DNA of 64,000 nt from Leishmania mexicana MHOM/GT/2001/U1103 (taxonomy: Eukaryota; Euglenozoa; Kinetoplastea; Trypanosomatida; Trypanosomatidae): the NCBI RefSeq assembly GCF_000234665.1, contig NC_018324.1, positions 1,608,942 to 1,672,941 on the forward strand, in the 5' to 3' direction. Each line of letters starts with the position of its first letter. Positions within the stretch are counted from its first letter, which is position 1. Below the pieces are notes generated by a model that ran no database searches, had not been told where the DNA came from, and saw only the letters and a program-made list of their open reading frames with translations. Positions 53,105 through 64,000 of this stretch are shown piece by piece. The position numbers were made by a program, and so were the translations under genes.

Positions 53105-55783
53105 ATGCGACCCGCCGCTGCTTCGGCGTGCTCGCACATGGACAACTTGCGTGGATCAGCTCTGTTCCCGCAACCGAGCACACCGGAGCCGCAGCGCTTC
53201 CAATTCCGAAGCCTGCGGTGGTACTCGGAGACACAGACGCCAACGGCCCAGCATGACGGAGCTGAGCCCTACGCACCGGAGGAGGTGGCCTATATGTATG
53301 CTGACGAGGAAGGTGTGTCGCATGCGCAGCGCTCTATCGTAGGGCATGTCGCGCTGTGGCAGCCGCAGGATGACGGCGCTAGCCCTTGCACACCGCGAAC
53401 GGTGTGCCAGTCTCGGACGAGGCAGTGCGCAGCGCTAGCGAACACGCATCCCTTTCCCGCCTCACTATGCACCGCCTATGCATCCGCTGCTCCCCTGCAG
53501 CAGTCACCATGCTCATTCATGCCATCCATCGCGGATGCTCCCGTGGTGCGTCGCACTCGGTCTCTCTCGTGTCCAAGTGCCGATCGATCCGTCGCACCAG
53601 CTCGCTGTTCAGTCGGGTACGGCACCAGCAGTCGAGAAGCAGGGCAGAGCATTGGTCGATACACCACCGTATTGAGTGGTGTGCCATCCACCGGCGTGAA
53701 TACGTGTGACACGCCGTCCGCCGTTTCGGCTGCACGCGCGACAGTGCCGTTACACTCGCCGTTCCCTACGGCAACGCTCTCGATGGCGAATGAACACGTC
53801 TGTACGCTTCAGGAGCGCCACGACGGTGTCGGTGATCTGCCCGCTTGCGGAAGCAACGACGTCTTTCTCATGCACACATACACCACGCAACCGTGTGCCA
53901 CCTCCGCCTCCGTCCCACGGCTCACGCGTCTTTCGCTCTCTTCCAACGGGCACAGCCCTGCTGTGCCGACGAACTGGTCTATTGGCCGCCCGACCACGCT
54001 GCGTTGTCGCGACACGGACTCTGACGTGCACTGCGACTGGGGCGCCATTCAAGGGGAGGATGAGGAGGACAAGGAGCCGGTCATCGGTTGTGCGACACAA
54101 GTCTGGCGCGTCTCTGACGAGGTGCGGATGCCGCTGCAGTGTTCCCATGGCACAGAGGAGAAAGAGGAGGAGACGTTGCTCGGCGTGCCGATCTCGCATC
54201 GTGGTGACCACCTGACAAACGGCAGAGACCTGTTTGCATCCCTGCCACCCATTGCGTGGCAGCCGGCACCGCTGCTAGCATCTTTTTCGGGCTCCCAGCT
54301 CGACGTTTCCAGTTGCGCCGAGGACAACGCTGTGCTGTTGAGCGGTGCACCTGTGGCGAGCACCGAAGAGGAAACCCACAATGACAACCGCGAGGTGACG
54401 CGATCGAACGCGATACCGGCAACAGGAGACGTTGCAGCCACGGCATTGAACGGTTCCTTTGCGGACTTGGAGGCTGCACCGCGCAAGGGCTATGCCCGGT
54501 CCAACAGCGGCACGCCTCCGCCAAGCGATCTCTGGTCTCTCAACAACGCAGCAAACTCGCAAGCGCACGATCGCGCCGCTAATGGAGTGTCTGCAGGTGT
54601 CGAACTCGCGTCCCACGCAGATGCGTCGGAGACCAACTCTCACCACTTGGGCGCATCTCTGTGTGCCAACATCGGCAGTGGCTGCAGTGCCCGCTTGGGG
54701 ACAGCTGCGGAGTGGCGCGAACACATGTCTACCGCCACCCCGCAGGGACGGGGCGTGTGGGTGGATGTCCCGGGGCAGCTGCGTGGGTCTGAATATCCCG
54801 CCTCCACGACGACGGCCGAGGCGGTAGCCGCGCGGCTGGCGCACATCTCTATCCACACCTCTCCTACCCCAAAGCGACTTGCGTTTGAAGAGGAAGAGCT
54901 TGTCGAGAGGGTCGGCGGTGGCGACTCGCCGATGCTGACCCCTGCGGTGCGCATTGTCGCAGACGACGCTGCTCAACAGCGCGCTTGCAACGACGCTTCA
55001 TCTGCTCAAGGCGGTGGTGGCTCTTTCGACGTTGGCCTCCAGGGTAGAGGCGCCGGGGGCCTGAGCAGGAGCTGCATGCGGTGGGCGTCGGCGTTTGGCG
55101 ATAGTGGCCATCGTGAGCCGTGCGGCAGTCGCATCCCCAGCGGACTGCAGCTCCTCCGATCCCGAAAACGCTGCCTTTCCGAAATGCAAGCGACAGACAT
55201 GCAGGAAAGGCATGCCAGCACGCTGGTCTCCGGAGGTATCAACGACGCACGTGGTTCAAGCAATCTTGTACCTGATAGGGTCGACTGTATGAACTTAGCG
55301 ACTGCTTTTGAGAACCTAGAGGAGGAGGATGGCGACGGCGACGGCGACGAGGACGCAGTGAAGAGGCAGAGGCGCGAGGCGCAGCATCGTAGACGACTGC
55401 AGCACCTTCTTCCAGCTGCGCTAAACACGATGGATGACCTCATTCCGGCACCGGTGCAAACTCTTGGGACGGGAGTGGCTTCCTCTTCATCTATGCTCTC
55501 TTCGCACGTGCGTAGCGCCGTGCACTGGATCCAGTTGGCGCAGGATCAGGAGCATCAACCAGACCACACCAGCAACGACGACCCGGCTTCGTGGAGTCAG
55601 CTGAGCAGCATTAGCCACGTGACGCCGGCGTCGCAGAGCACGTCGATGGGCCTTTGGGGGGTGCCAAACACACTCTCTCAAGGCCATCACGGCGCCGGCG
55701 TGGTGTGTTCCGTCGGCTCCGGCTCGCAGGTGCTGACACCGCTCCAAACAAACGTGACGCCACAGCCATCACGCAAGCCGTAG
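53105..55783 (+). CDS. Large low-complexity protein, unknown function
   Basis: 892 residues from ATG 53105; another in-frame ATG at 53138 is possible, and upstream in this frame only a GTG at 53075 is open. The protein is rich in Ser, Ala, Thr, Pro and Cys through the first half, with acidic patches (EDEEDKEP, EEKEEETLL) and few hydrophobic blocks. Toward the C-terminus there is a short charged helix (about residues 738-775, EDEDAVKRQRREAQHRRRL-type) followed by a Ser/Gln/His-rich end. No domain, signal peptide or membrane segment was recognised. It looks like a fast-evolving, mostly disordered trypanosomatid protein, with GC-rich codon use like its neighbours. The basic helix KRQRREAQHRRR could bind nucleic acid or act as a nuclear signal, but this is speculative. 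Confidence 0.75.
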   Translation: MRPAAASACSHMDNLRGSALFPQPSTPEPQRFQFRSLRWYSETQTPTAQHDGAEPYAPEEVAYMYADEEGVSHAQRSIVGHVALWQPQDDGASPCTPRTVCQSRTRQCAALANTHPFPASLCTAYASAAPLQQSPCSFMPSIADAPVVRRTRSLSCPSADRSVAPARCSVGYGTSSREAGQSIGRYTTVLSGVPSTGVNTCDTPSAVSAARATVPLHSPFPTATLSMANEHVCTLQERHDGVGDLPACGSNDVFLMHTYTTQPCATSASVPRLTRLSLSSNGHSPAVPTNWSIGRPTTLRCRDTDSDVHCDWGAIQGEDEEDKEPVIGCATQVWRVSDEVRMPLQCSHGTEEKEEETLLGVPISHRGDHLTNGRDLFASLPPIAWQPAPLLASFSGSQLDVSSCAEDNAVLLSGAPVASTEEETHNDNREVTRSNAIPATGDVAATALNGSFADLEAAPRKGYARSNSGTPPPSDLWSLNNAANSQAHDRAANGVSAGVELASHADASETNSHHLGASLCANIGSGCSARLGTAAEWREHMSTATPQGRGVWVDVPGQLRGSEYPASTTTAEAVAARLAHISIHTSPTPKRLAFEEEELVERVGGGDSPMLTPAVRIVADDAAQQRACNDASSAQGGGGSFDVGLQGRGAGGLSRSCMRWASAFGDSGHREPCGSRIPSGLQLLRSRKRCLSEMQATDMQERHASTLVSGGINDARGSSNLVPDRVDCMNLATAFENLEEEDGDGDGDEDAVKRQRREAQHRRRLQHLLPAALNTMDDLIPAPVQTLGTGVASSSSMLSSHVRSAVHWIQLAQDQEHQPDHTSNDDPASWSQLSSISHVTPASQSTSMGLWGVPNTLSQGHHGAGVVCSVGSGSQVLTPLQTNVTPQPSRKP

Positions 55784-58294
55784 AGAGAGAGAGATTGTTC
55801 AACCCATCGCCAACACCAACAACGCGCTCGAGCGTCGTCTTACACTTGTGCGCCTACCTCGTCCACAGGCTCATGCCTGTGTGTCTCTCATAGCCGCTAT
55901 CACTATGTGTGTGTGCGTGTGTGTCTGAGCGAATGAATGCTTTATGTATCTCGTTGTTACCTCCGTTGTGTTCTGTTGTAATTTGAAGCGGTGGTGCACA
56001 CCTTCTCTTGCTGGTTTGGTGTTTTTTTGACGAGTGTATGTGTGCGTGTGTGTGCGTGTGTGCCAGGGTGCCGCTTCCTTTTGCTCTTTTTTGTTTCGTG
56101 CGTCTCTCTCCCACAAACGTGCCGGCGGGGTCCTGCTGAGCCCCTTCTCCCCATCTTCCCACGCCCAGTGTGTCTGAACGCCGAGTGTTGCAGACTGGCA
56201 CTTTCTGCGCCGCACCTGCCTTCCGTCTTCTCACATTGACATTATTTTATCTGTAGTGTATTCTCACCACATGTTTACTTCACCATCACCTCGCCTCTCT
56301 TCTTTTGAATACTTTGCCTTCTCCCTCTGCGCTGATCTAGACTGTGTGTTCCCTTTCGGAAGACGCCTCTGTCTCCCTCCAAATCCCCACACTCCTCTTC
56401 GTGTTCTTTTTCTTGTGTGCTCAGCGCCGAGGCAGCGGAACGGCCGCAAATGGCGAGGGCAAGGGAGAAAGGACGAATGGCCCTCGTGGGCACAGAAGCA
56501 GCCCTCTTCTCTCCTCTCGCTCTCTCTGCTCACTCCCCTTCCAGTTGTTCGCCTCCGTCAGCGTGATGTGTCCTCTCACGCTGCGCTTCTCTTCTTTTTT
56601 TTTTCGCCTTTCTCCATTGCTACATTCTTCGTGTGCTCTCCTGCACCTCTTAGATCAGTCAGCGTACCGCACCCTCAGCATCGGCGGCTTCGCCGGCTCC
56701 TCATCCATGTTGTGGAACTCAGAAGGTGCCGACACCCCTCCCGCTCCCCGTCACACAGATACCGTAAGGCCCTGCTTTGCCGTTGATTTATGTCAAGGAG
56801 TGTCAAGACGACCTTGTGTTTGTGTATCACTCTTGTCTTGATGGCCGTACCGTTACGGTGTGGCCGTGCCCTGGCTGTACGATGGCTAGATTCCGGTTCT
56901 CGTGAGACCCACCGCCACGGCGTCTATCTCCACCCTGTCGATTCCACATCCGATCCTGTCGTGCTTTATGTGCGTGTGTTTTCCGTTTTCTAGATTGTAG
57001 TAGATGCTCACGATTCACTCGGGTGTTGGTGTTTGCTTGCTTTGTGTGTTTCTTTTGTTTTCTCTTCCTCTTGTACACCGAATCACTGGAGCATGTTCCT
57101 TCTTTTTTTGTGATGAGCGCATCGGCAGATGACAGGAAGGGTCTGCCCCCTCCTCGCCACCCCTCGCCACCACCACGAAGAAACCCGCTTTTACGTTTTT
57201 ATTCTTTTCCATCCGCAGAACAATGCTTCCCCGCCCACACCCGAAAAATAAAATAGTCAAAACACGTTGTGTGCAAGTAGCGGAGCTGCAGCAATGCGGC
57301 CATATCACGAACTGTCTTGCAGCTGCAGCAGCAGCAGCAGTGGTAAGCGAAAAGGATCGGAGGTGCCTGTATGTCAGTGCTTGCGCTGGCGCGTTGTATC
57401 CCTCGCGGTCGGTGCAGGCACCCTGCTTTTTGTGGGGCGCGAAACAAGGTGGACCCCCAGACAAGTTTCATGAATCCCTTGGGTTTGATTAAACACACAC
57501 ACACACACGCACGTTTAGTTGCTAAAACTTCTGCGGCAACTCTCTTGCCGGGGTGCCGCCCAGTGGGTGGTGCAAGAGTATTGTGCGACCGGCAGGACTG
57601 TCATTCCGTCCTGTGCCACCTTTGTAGTGGTTCTACCGCGCTGGAGTGGGAAAGGGGCTAGTGGACCCTTCTTGTCCACACCGTACTCCACTCTCCATCA
57701 CATCGCACCACTCATATTCTCGTCTCTTGCACCTCCAACGTGTGCGTGTGTGTGTCTGTGCCGAGCAACACGGTGGCACCCCGCCTACACGTTCACCAAA
57801 AACAAACACATGCGCATATACTCACACATGCAAGATGGAGGAGAACGCTGTATGATCTCTCCCCTCCCCCTTTCATTGAGTTTGCACTTCTCTCTCTCTC
57901 CTGCTCACCATCGTCTTTCACATCGCCACATCCGTGGCCGCTGTGTGCGCATCTCTGTGCGTGTGTGACTGTGCGCAGCTTTCGGAGGAACATCATCCGC
58001 AGCACACAGACGGGCTTTGTTTCTCCTCGGCTATTTTCTCACCTATCAAACGCGCACGCGCATTCATACGAATTTGCGTCTTGGCAGACATTCCGCTGTC
58101 GCACCTTTGAACCGACAAGCAGCCGTGTGCGCCGTCGATTTGCCTGCTTGCCGCTCTTCAGATATCAGAACTCAGCGGCTACTTGGTGTTTTTCTTTTGG
58201 AAAGGTTTTCTGGCAGACTATCAACATTCTTTTGCTCCATCTTGGCTGTGTTCACGTTTCCTTGCCACATACACTTCTTTGCATACATCCAGCC
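55784..58294. other. Intergenic region and 5' leader of Rpt6
   Basis: Pyrimidine-rich spacer with TG runs near 56037-56060, CA-rich DNA near 57492-57508 and a short GCA/CAG run near 57324-57341. The Rpt6 frame stays open upstream to 57740, but that part has no family similarity. Possible acceptor AGs are at 58215-58216 (after a T-rich tract) and 58291-58292. Confidence 0.55.
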
Positions 58295-59524
58295 ATGCTC
58301 GCTGACGTTGCCGTGCCGCCATCCTCGTCAACGGCGCCGGGGAGCAACACGGCCGTTTCTGACTACTTTCTTCAGAAGATCCACGAACTTCGCGCAACGC
58401 AGAAGCGCACCCTCGACAATTTTGAGCGACTCGAAGCCCAGCGCAATGACCTTAACCGCCGTGTCCGCCACCTCAAGGAGGAGGTGCAGATGCTTCAGGA
58501 ATCCGGCTCCCTGGTCGTGGACGTTGTCAGAGTAATGGGCAAGAACAAGGTGCTGGTGAAGGCTGGTTCTGGTCAGGGAAAGATGGTGGTGGATGTGGAC
58601 AAGTCGGTGGACTTCAAGGACTTGACCCCCAACGCCCGCGTTGCCCTGCGCAGCGGCACCTCGGCAATCCACTACATTCTGCCCACGAAGGTCGACCCGC
58701 TCGTGTCGCTCATGAAGGTTGAGAAGGCTGGCAAGGAGTCAACCTATGACGAGATCGGCGGCCTGTCGCGCCAGGTGAAGGAGATCAAGGAAGTGATCGA
58801 GCTCCCCGTAAAGCACCCAAAGCTGTTTGAGGCTCTTGGTATTGAGCAGCCGAAGGGTGTGCTTCTGTATGGCCCGCCTGGCACCGGTAAGACCCTGCTT
58901 GCGCGTGCGGTGGCACACCACACCGACTGCACCTTTATCCGTGTCAGTGGTGCGGAGCTGGTGCAGAAGTACATCGGCGAGGGTGCCCGCATGGTGCGTG
59001 AGTTGTTTGTTATGGCGCGCGAGCACAGCCCCTCAATCATTTTCATGGATGAAATCGACTCCATCGGCTCCTCGCGCCTGGAGTCGGGCGAGAACGGTGA
59101 CAGTGAAGTGCAACGTACCATGCTTGAGCTCCTGAACCAGCTGGACGGCTTTGAGGCCTCCAAAAACATCAAGGTGATTATGGCAACCAACCGCATGGAC
59201 ATCCTTGACGAGGCGCTGCTGCGTCCTGGTCGCATCGACCGTAAGATCGAGTTCCCCGCCCCAGACGAAGCGGCCCGCTTTGAGATTCTCAAGATCCACT
59301 CGCGCAAGATGAATCTGACGCGCGGAATCGACCTCAAGGACATTGCCAAGAAAACGTCCAACTGCTCCGGCGCCGAGCTGAAGGCGGTGTGCACCGAGGC
59401 GGGCATGTTTGCCCTACGCGAGCGCCGCGTGCACATCACGCACGAGGACTTTGTGCTTGCTGTTGCCAAGGTGATGCACAAGGACCAGGACAAGAATGTG
59501 TCGTTGAAGAAGATGTGGAAGTAG
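58295..59524 (+). CDS. RPT6: 26S proteasome regulatory ATPase subunit Rpt6 (PSMC5/Sug1)
   Basis: 409 residues from ATG 58295, close to human PSMC5 (406). It is one of six AAA ATPases in the ring at the base of the 19S regulatory particle, which unfold substrates and feed them into the 20S core in cytosol and nucleus. Visible features are an N-terminal coiled coil (about 30-70, with [19 protein letters not shown]); the OB-fold region; Walker A GPPGTGKT at 193-200; Walker B IIFMDEID with Asp252-Glu253; and the arginine fingers in RPGRIDRK (Arg310, Arg313). The C-terminus, SLKKMWK, matches Rpt6 (SIKKLWK in animals) and lacks the HbYX motif of Rpt2, Rpt3 and Rpt5. The phrase [18 protein letters not shown] also fits Rpt6. 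The upstream in-frame extension to 57740 is not part of the family, so 58295 is chosen. Confidence 0.95.
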   Translation: MLADVAVPPSSSTAPGSNTAVSDYFLQKIHELRATQKRTLDNFERLEAQRNDLNRRVRHLKEEVQMLQESGSLVVDVVRVMGKNKVLVKAGSGQGKMVVDVDKSVDFKDLTPNARVALRSGTSAIHYILPTKVDPLVSLMKVEKAGKESTYDEIGGLSRQVKEIKEVIELPVKHPKLFEALGIEQPKGVLLYGPPGTGKTLLARAVAHHTDCTFIRVSGAELVQKYIGEGARMVRELFVMAREHSPSIIFMDEIDSIGSSRLESGENGDSEVQRTMLELLNQLDGFEASKNIKVIMATNRMDILDEALLRPGRIDRKIEFPAPDEAARFEILKIHSRKMNLTRGIDLKDIAKKTSNCSGAELKAVCTEAGMFALRERRVHITHEDFVLAVAKVMHKDQDKNVSLKKMWK

Positions 59525-62500
59525 AAAAAGGTAGATGGACGAAGAAGGCAGCAGGAAACCTGTGACCATCTGCACATGCTGCCATGTACACTGCGAGCGT
59601 GTGTGTGTGTGCGTCTCTTGTACCCCTTCGCCCGGTGATCGTGCGTGTAGTGCAGGCTGATTGTTTTCCTGGCTCACTGCGTTGGCGACTCTGCCTCGAC
59701 ACCCGCCTTCCTTTTTTGTCGTGCTCTCGTCATCCCTCTTGTTTTCAGGCTACGTCAAGGTGGCGGCGAAGACTCCCTTGCGTCAACACACGTGCGCGCG
59801 CGCAAGGGATGCGTTTGTGTGCGTGTGTGTGTGTGCGTCTGTGCACCCCGCGCGCTGTCGCTGAGGATTGGCGCGGATGGTGCGAAGAAGATGTACGCCG
59901 CTGCTTCTGCCCTCTGTTGCGTTCTCGCGGGGGTCTTGAGGACAAGCGTCTCCTCACAATGACTTTTTTTATTTTGACGCTTGTATGTGTGTTTGTGTGC
60001 CCGCCTGTGCTCGTTCATGGTTCTTTGTGTTGGTGCGCGTGTGTGCTGGTCTCTCGGCTTTTGTGAGCTGGTGACTTTCAGCGTTCCAAGCAGCTGAACG
60101 GCGAAATGCGAGCGAGAAAGAGAGGCAATGGTGACTGTGACGGCTACAGGTAATATCTGTGTGTCTGTATGTAGATTGTGCTGTGCTGGGGACGAGGCAG
60201 GGGAGGGGGGGCAGGTGGCAGCCATAACCGGAGAGCATACATGGAAACGATTGACGAAAGTGAAGTTCACCACTGCGCATGATCTCTCTATGCATACCTC
60301 CGGGTGACCACGCCGCATCTTACCGTTGTTGCGGCTCTTCCTTGTGACGTATCGGTGGGTGCGTGCCGCTGCCTTCCGCTTGCGTGTCCTCTGCCACTGG
60401 TCGACTCCGTATTACTTCCCTTGCACGATCTCCTTCGGTTGGCCTCTTCGTCTCCCACTCCTATTTCAACGGCGGCTGTGCTGTTTTCGTCTTTTTCTGA
60501 TTGTACGGGAATGATGCAAATGGAACAAAACAACGACAGCCGGAGAGATACGAAGCAAGACCCTCAATGCTCCGCCGTGCTCCCCTAGGCTCCGTTTGTG
60601 TGCATGGAGGATCTCATGCGTTGGCTCACGTCGGTGCGCCGAGGCATTGGCCGACTGTCAAGAGGAGGGTATGCAACCCAGAGTGACGGCAGTCGCTCGA
60701 GAGCAGAGAGTTTGACGTGGTGCTTTTTTGTTGCGAAAGCGCTCACGCTACTTCTAGTTGGGTGTATTTCCGACGGCAAGGGAGCACTCCTTCCTCATCT
60801 TTCGTCTCCCCCTCTTCCCCCTCGTTCACAGTGCTGTGCTGCGTGCCGTTTGCCTTCCTCACGGCCTCTACTGTGGCGAACCTGATGTTTCGAGAATTCT
60901 AGTCGCTTGTCCAATATCCTGTTTCTTCGCTGCTCCTCTACAACCCCGTCGTACTTCTTTGTTCTCTGTCCTTTCTTCCGGCAGCAATCTGCTCTCTCAA
61001 CTGCGTCCCTCCACACATTCGCATCGCGCTCCTGCATTTTGGATTCGCGCTCGCGAACACCGCGGACGATCACTTTGGGCTTGCGCAGCAGTTCAAACAG
61101 CGTGCCTGAGTCGTGTGTAGTCAGGGTTCTGTTCCCGTGTATGTGTGTGTAGAAAAAAAAAACGCCACGGACGGAAGGAAAAAACAAACAAACAGACACA
61201 CCCAAACGCCAAAGGGAAAGCAAACGACAAGGGAACGGCAGATCAGACGGCGGCCGCTACCACAGCGACAGCAACCACCCTATTTCGCAGCACTCTCAGC
61301 TTCACAGTTTCTCTTCCTTTTTTTTGCTCCACGTTTTCCTTCTCCTAGCCGTGGTTTCTGCGCTCCGCCTTTCTCGGTGTCTCTCATCTCTTCTTCACAC
61401 CTGATTTCTCCCCTCTCCTTTTTTTGTTTGCGTGCTTGTTGTCATCCTTGTGTGCAGATCTAGACGATCCCTTGCCCCCCCCTCCCCTTCTCCTTTCTTC
61501 GCTTGCCGCCGCAACGCCACAGGCACACGGATATCGTAAAGCAGCAAACAAGCTGGCAGCCAACAGAGGCGGTGACCGCATAGCTGACGATCCGGATTCA
61601 TCTGCGTTGCTTTCAGTCGTTGAGAAACAACAACAAAATTTTTTTCATTGTCTCTTTCGTTGTATTCGTCGGAGGGCCCGTTCGGCGTGTGTCTGTGGTA
61701 CTCTTGCTTCTCCTTCCCCTTTTCTGCTCGAATTGTTCTATGTCTTTACCTCCATAGTTTGTGGATTGTGGTGACATTTTCTTTTTTTTTCGCGAGGGCT
61801 TCGCCCTGTTATCCCTTTCTCTCTTGACCATCGATTGGAAGCGGCGCGTGCGCTTCTGGGCACACCCTGTATATCTGCCTATGTGAATCAGGCAAGTTAG
61901 GTGGGTGGAAAGCAACACGCCTGACTCGAGACTCGTTTTGACGAGAGACGCGCGTGCACGTGTGTCTCCCTCCTCTCTCTTTATTTGTGTGTGCATGCGT
62001 GCATGTATGTGTGTGTGTGACTGTTTTGTCCCTCGTTTGGTTGACCTTTGGCAACTTTGTTCGCGCTCGTTCGTCCACGCGTTTCTCGCTGTGTTTCTCT
62101 CGAGGTATCGGTGAACTCGGCTCACATCTCCCCCATTTTGCTTCTGTTTTCTCCTCTTTTGTTTTGTTCCGTTGCTGTGATTCTCTCTTCTTTTTTTTTG
62201 CGCTCTTCCACTACGTTGCATCTGTCTCCGTGCTGAACCGAAAACGGAAAACAAGGTTTCCTTTTTTTCCTCCGTCTCTCTCGCACTCACTCCCAGTCGG
62301 TTGGTGTCCGCGTAGGTGTGTGTCACTGCTGCGTCGTTGTTGGCGTTTTGGAGTCGTGATCATCAGCTCCCCCCATCTCTCTCTCTCCTTTTTGTTTTGA
62401 CGCGCTCTCTACTCGTTCTGGTCGAGTTTTATGTTCATCTTTTCCCTGGCACCTGTCTCTCGTTCTCTCTCTTGAGTCAACTCTTTTTTTCCGGTTATTT

Positions 62501-62875
62501 CTGCTCCGTCTCATTCGCCGGTACTGGTGCTGGATCGCATTGCTTGGGTCTCTGCGTTTTGTGTGTGTGCGTTGCCGAGCGGTGTCGTAGAGTGTTTTCT
62601 AGCCTCTGGCGTTCTCAGCGACGCCCGCGCATCTGCCATTGTTCTGCGACACTATTCTCTTTCCACAGAGTGCCCCCACCCCCACCCACGCCCGCTCCTT
62701 TTGTTGTTCTCTCTCTTCTCGGTTGTGCGAGCGCCGCTTCTTTCTCGATTGGCGTTTGAACGTTTTATGTGGTTGGCTGCTCTACCCTCGAAGGATTCGG
62801 CTGTGATTTTTTTTTTTGGCATTGGCTTTGTACATTTTGCAGGTCCTGATCGCGACGCCGTTTTTTTTCGTGTCG

Positions 62876-62975
62876 NNNNNNNNNNNNNNNNNNNNNNNNN
62901 NNNNNNNNNNNNNNNNNNNNNNNNNNNNNNNNNNNNNNNNNNNNNNNNNNNNNNNNNNNNNNNNNNNNNNNNNNN
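62876..62975. other. Assembly gap of 100 N
   Basis: Exactly 100 undetermined bases in T-rich intergenic DNA; true length unknown. Confidence 0.98.
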
Positions 62976-63534
62976 GCGATCCTCATCGTTGCCCCGTGTT
63001 CTTCGTCTTTTTGTTTTCCTCCCTCGTCTGCTGTGTCTCGTGCGTTGGTGTGCGTGTGGTGCCGTTGTACGTGTTTTCGGCTCGCTCTTGATTGTCGGGT
63101 GACTCATTTCCTCTCGCGTCTTCCTGTGTCAGCTGTCCGCCTCTCCTCCCTGCCCGCCTCCCCCACTTTCTTTTTTCTCGCTTTTTGCGTGCAGCGACAG
63201 CGCTGCCTAGAAAAGCCGTACTAGTGCACACAACTCTCGCGTCTGCTCTGCGACCAACAAGTGGGACATAGTATAATGGGCTGTCGCCGGATCTGCAACA
63301 CAGAAAAAAAGAAGAGAAGCAACGGGGAAGTGAGCGCAGGAAGGGCCGAGCTGGGAGGAGTGGGGCGTTTCGTCTTGAAGGCGTCTTTTCCCTTCTTTTT
63401 TTTGTTGTTATTGCCCTGTTTAGTTTTCTCTCCCGTCTTTCCCCTTTGCGGATCTCTTTGTCTGCTTCATCCTCCTCCCCAGCGCCGTTGTTAATGGCTG
63501 CATTATCTGCCCCTCTACTTATAACCACTTCCTC

Positions 63535-63560
63535 CTGCTGCTGCTGCTGCTGCTGCTGCT
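63535..63560. repeat. CTG triplet repeat
   Basis: About eight consecutive CTG units, some 265 bases before the last ATG and upstream of its predicted splice acceptor, so probably outside the mature mRNA. Confidence 0.85.
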
Positions 63561-63782
63561 CTCCCTCTCTCTCCATCTCTCACGGTTTTCTTTTTGTTCG
63601 TGTTGCTTGTCGTTTCTGTAGCTCGTCCTCATTCCTACGGCCCAACGCCGGAACACGGGGTGCGGGCCACTCTCGTGGTTACTCACAGTTTAAAGGGTGC
63701 AGAGCACATCAAGAGGCACGCCGTGTGCGTGCACGTCCTCAGGCTCTGACTCGGCGTCGAAGGACAGAACGCTGATATAGAG

Positions 63783-63812
63783 CCCACCACTCTCTTCTCC
63801 ATTACACGGCAG
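63783..63812 (+). promoter_or_regulatory. Candidate trans-splice acceptor for the last gene
   Basis: The tract ccaccactctcttctcc is followed by AG at 63811-63812, ten bases before ATG 63823. It supports a coding region starting there. Confidence 0.5.
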
Positions 63813-63822
63813 CACTGCGGCA

Positions 63823-64000
63823 ATGGCGATGGGCTCGTTAGTATTGCTGACCGACATTCGCTCCGCTTACTTGGCAGGCTACAATGCAGCTCAGCGATCT
63901 GGTGAAGAGATTCTCAGTCCCATCCGTGGCGCCATAGACAGAACCAAGACGACGGCAGTAAGCAAGGACGCGCGGCAGCGCCTCGAGGAACACCTCAGAT
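63823..64000 (+). CDS. 5' end of an unidentified gene, cut by the window end
   Basis: ATG 63823 opens a frame that runs without stop to the end of the window (59 codons; a second in-frame ATG is at 63829). The peptide begins MAMGSLVLLTDIRSAYLAGY and continues with a charged helical stretch ending KDARQRLEEHLR. The composition changes here from T-rich intergenic to GC-balanced coding-like DNA, and a good splice acceptor lies just upstream. I do not recognise the protein. The mildly hydrophobic N-terminus is too short and interrupted for a confident signal peptide. Confidence 0.6.
   Translation, partial: MAMGSLVLLTDIRSAYLAGYNAAQRSGEEILSPIRGAIDRTKTTAVSKDARQRLEEHLR

Larger units (their letters stand above)
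59525..63822. other. Long intergenic region, no supported gene
   Basis: 4.3 kb of pyrimidine-rich spacer. It contains a GT run near 59823-59838, poly-T tracts, a 100-N gap (62876-62975) and a CTG triplet run at about 63535-63560. Open frames are short and translate to biased Ser/Cys/Phe/Leu sequence. A gene hidden in the gap cannot be excluded. Confidence 0.6.

Noticed and set aside
57740..58294. Upstream extension of the Rpt6 frame
   Set aside because: No similarity to the Rpt6 N-terminus, Phe/Ser/Cys-rich, and contains likely splice acceptors; family length agrees with ATG 58295.
63446..63775. 109-codon frame with a run of eight Cys from the CTG/TGC repeat
   Set aside because: The product is driven by the triplet repeat and pyrimidine tracts, and it ends before the better-supported start at 63823.

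Overview
The window looks like a stretch of a trypanosomatid chromosome, most likely Leishmania or a close relative. The reasons are seen directly: every convincing gene is intronless and on the + strand; intergenic spaces are long, pyrimidine-rich on the coding strand and full of CA, TA, CCCA and poly-T tracts; genes are preceded by a polypyrimidine run followed by AG (the trans-splicing acceptor arrangement); coding regions are GC-rich; and the products include kinetoplastid families such as a trypanothione-synthetase-like protein and giant multi-C2 proteins. No strand switch, rRNA or tRNA was seen, so this appears to be the interior of one directional polycistronic unit. Four exact 100-N assembly gaps are present (727-826, 5435-5534, 11197-11296, 62876-62975). 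The species and chromosome cannot be fixed from the sequence alone.

Layout. 1-6649 holds no supported gene, but contains the first copy of a dispersed repeat (4418-5434 plus an extra 3' module at 5535-5914). Then come a coiled-coil protein (6650-7945), a very large possible nucleoporin scaffold protein broken by a gap (9371-14258), the splicing factor Crooked-neck/CRNKL1 (15930-18395) and an unusual protein with an N-terminal PH domain and a C-terminal ARF-like GTPase fold (19767-23438). The second repeat copy (25290-26314) is almost identical to the first and in the same orientation, so these four genes sit between direct repeats 20.9 kb apart. Next are a trypanothione-synthetase-like amidase (26931-29180) and a SET-domain methyltransferase (29924-31552).

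The centre is occupied by two neighbouring paralogous giants, 2201 and 1626 residues, each built from repeated C2-like domains alternating with a short helical signature (33211-39816 and 43021-47901). They are followed by two low-complexity proteins of unknown role (50088-51665 and 53105-55783), the 26S proteasome ATPase Rpt6 (58295-59524), a 4.3-kb stretch without a supported gene, and the 5' end of an unidentified gene (63823 to the window end).

The genes do not form one pathway, as is usual for trypanosomatid polycistronic units, where unrelated genes are co-transcribed and resolved by trans-splicing and polyadenylation. The most interesting parts are the near-identical direct repeats, which could serve as recombination sites; the PH/ARF-like fusion with altered nucleotide-binding motifs; the amidase that keeps its catalytic residues but seems to have lost its synthetase active site; and the tandem multi-C2 family.
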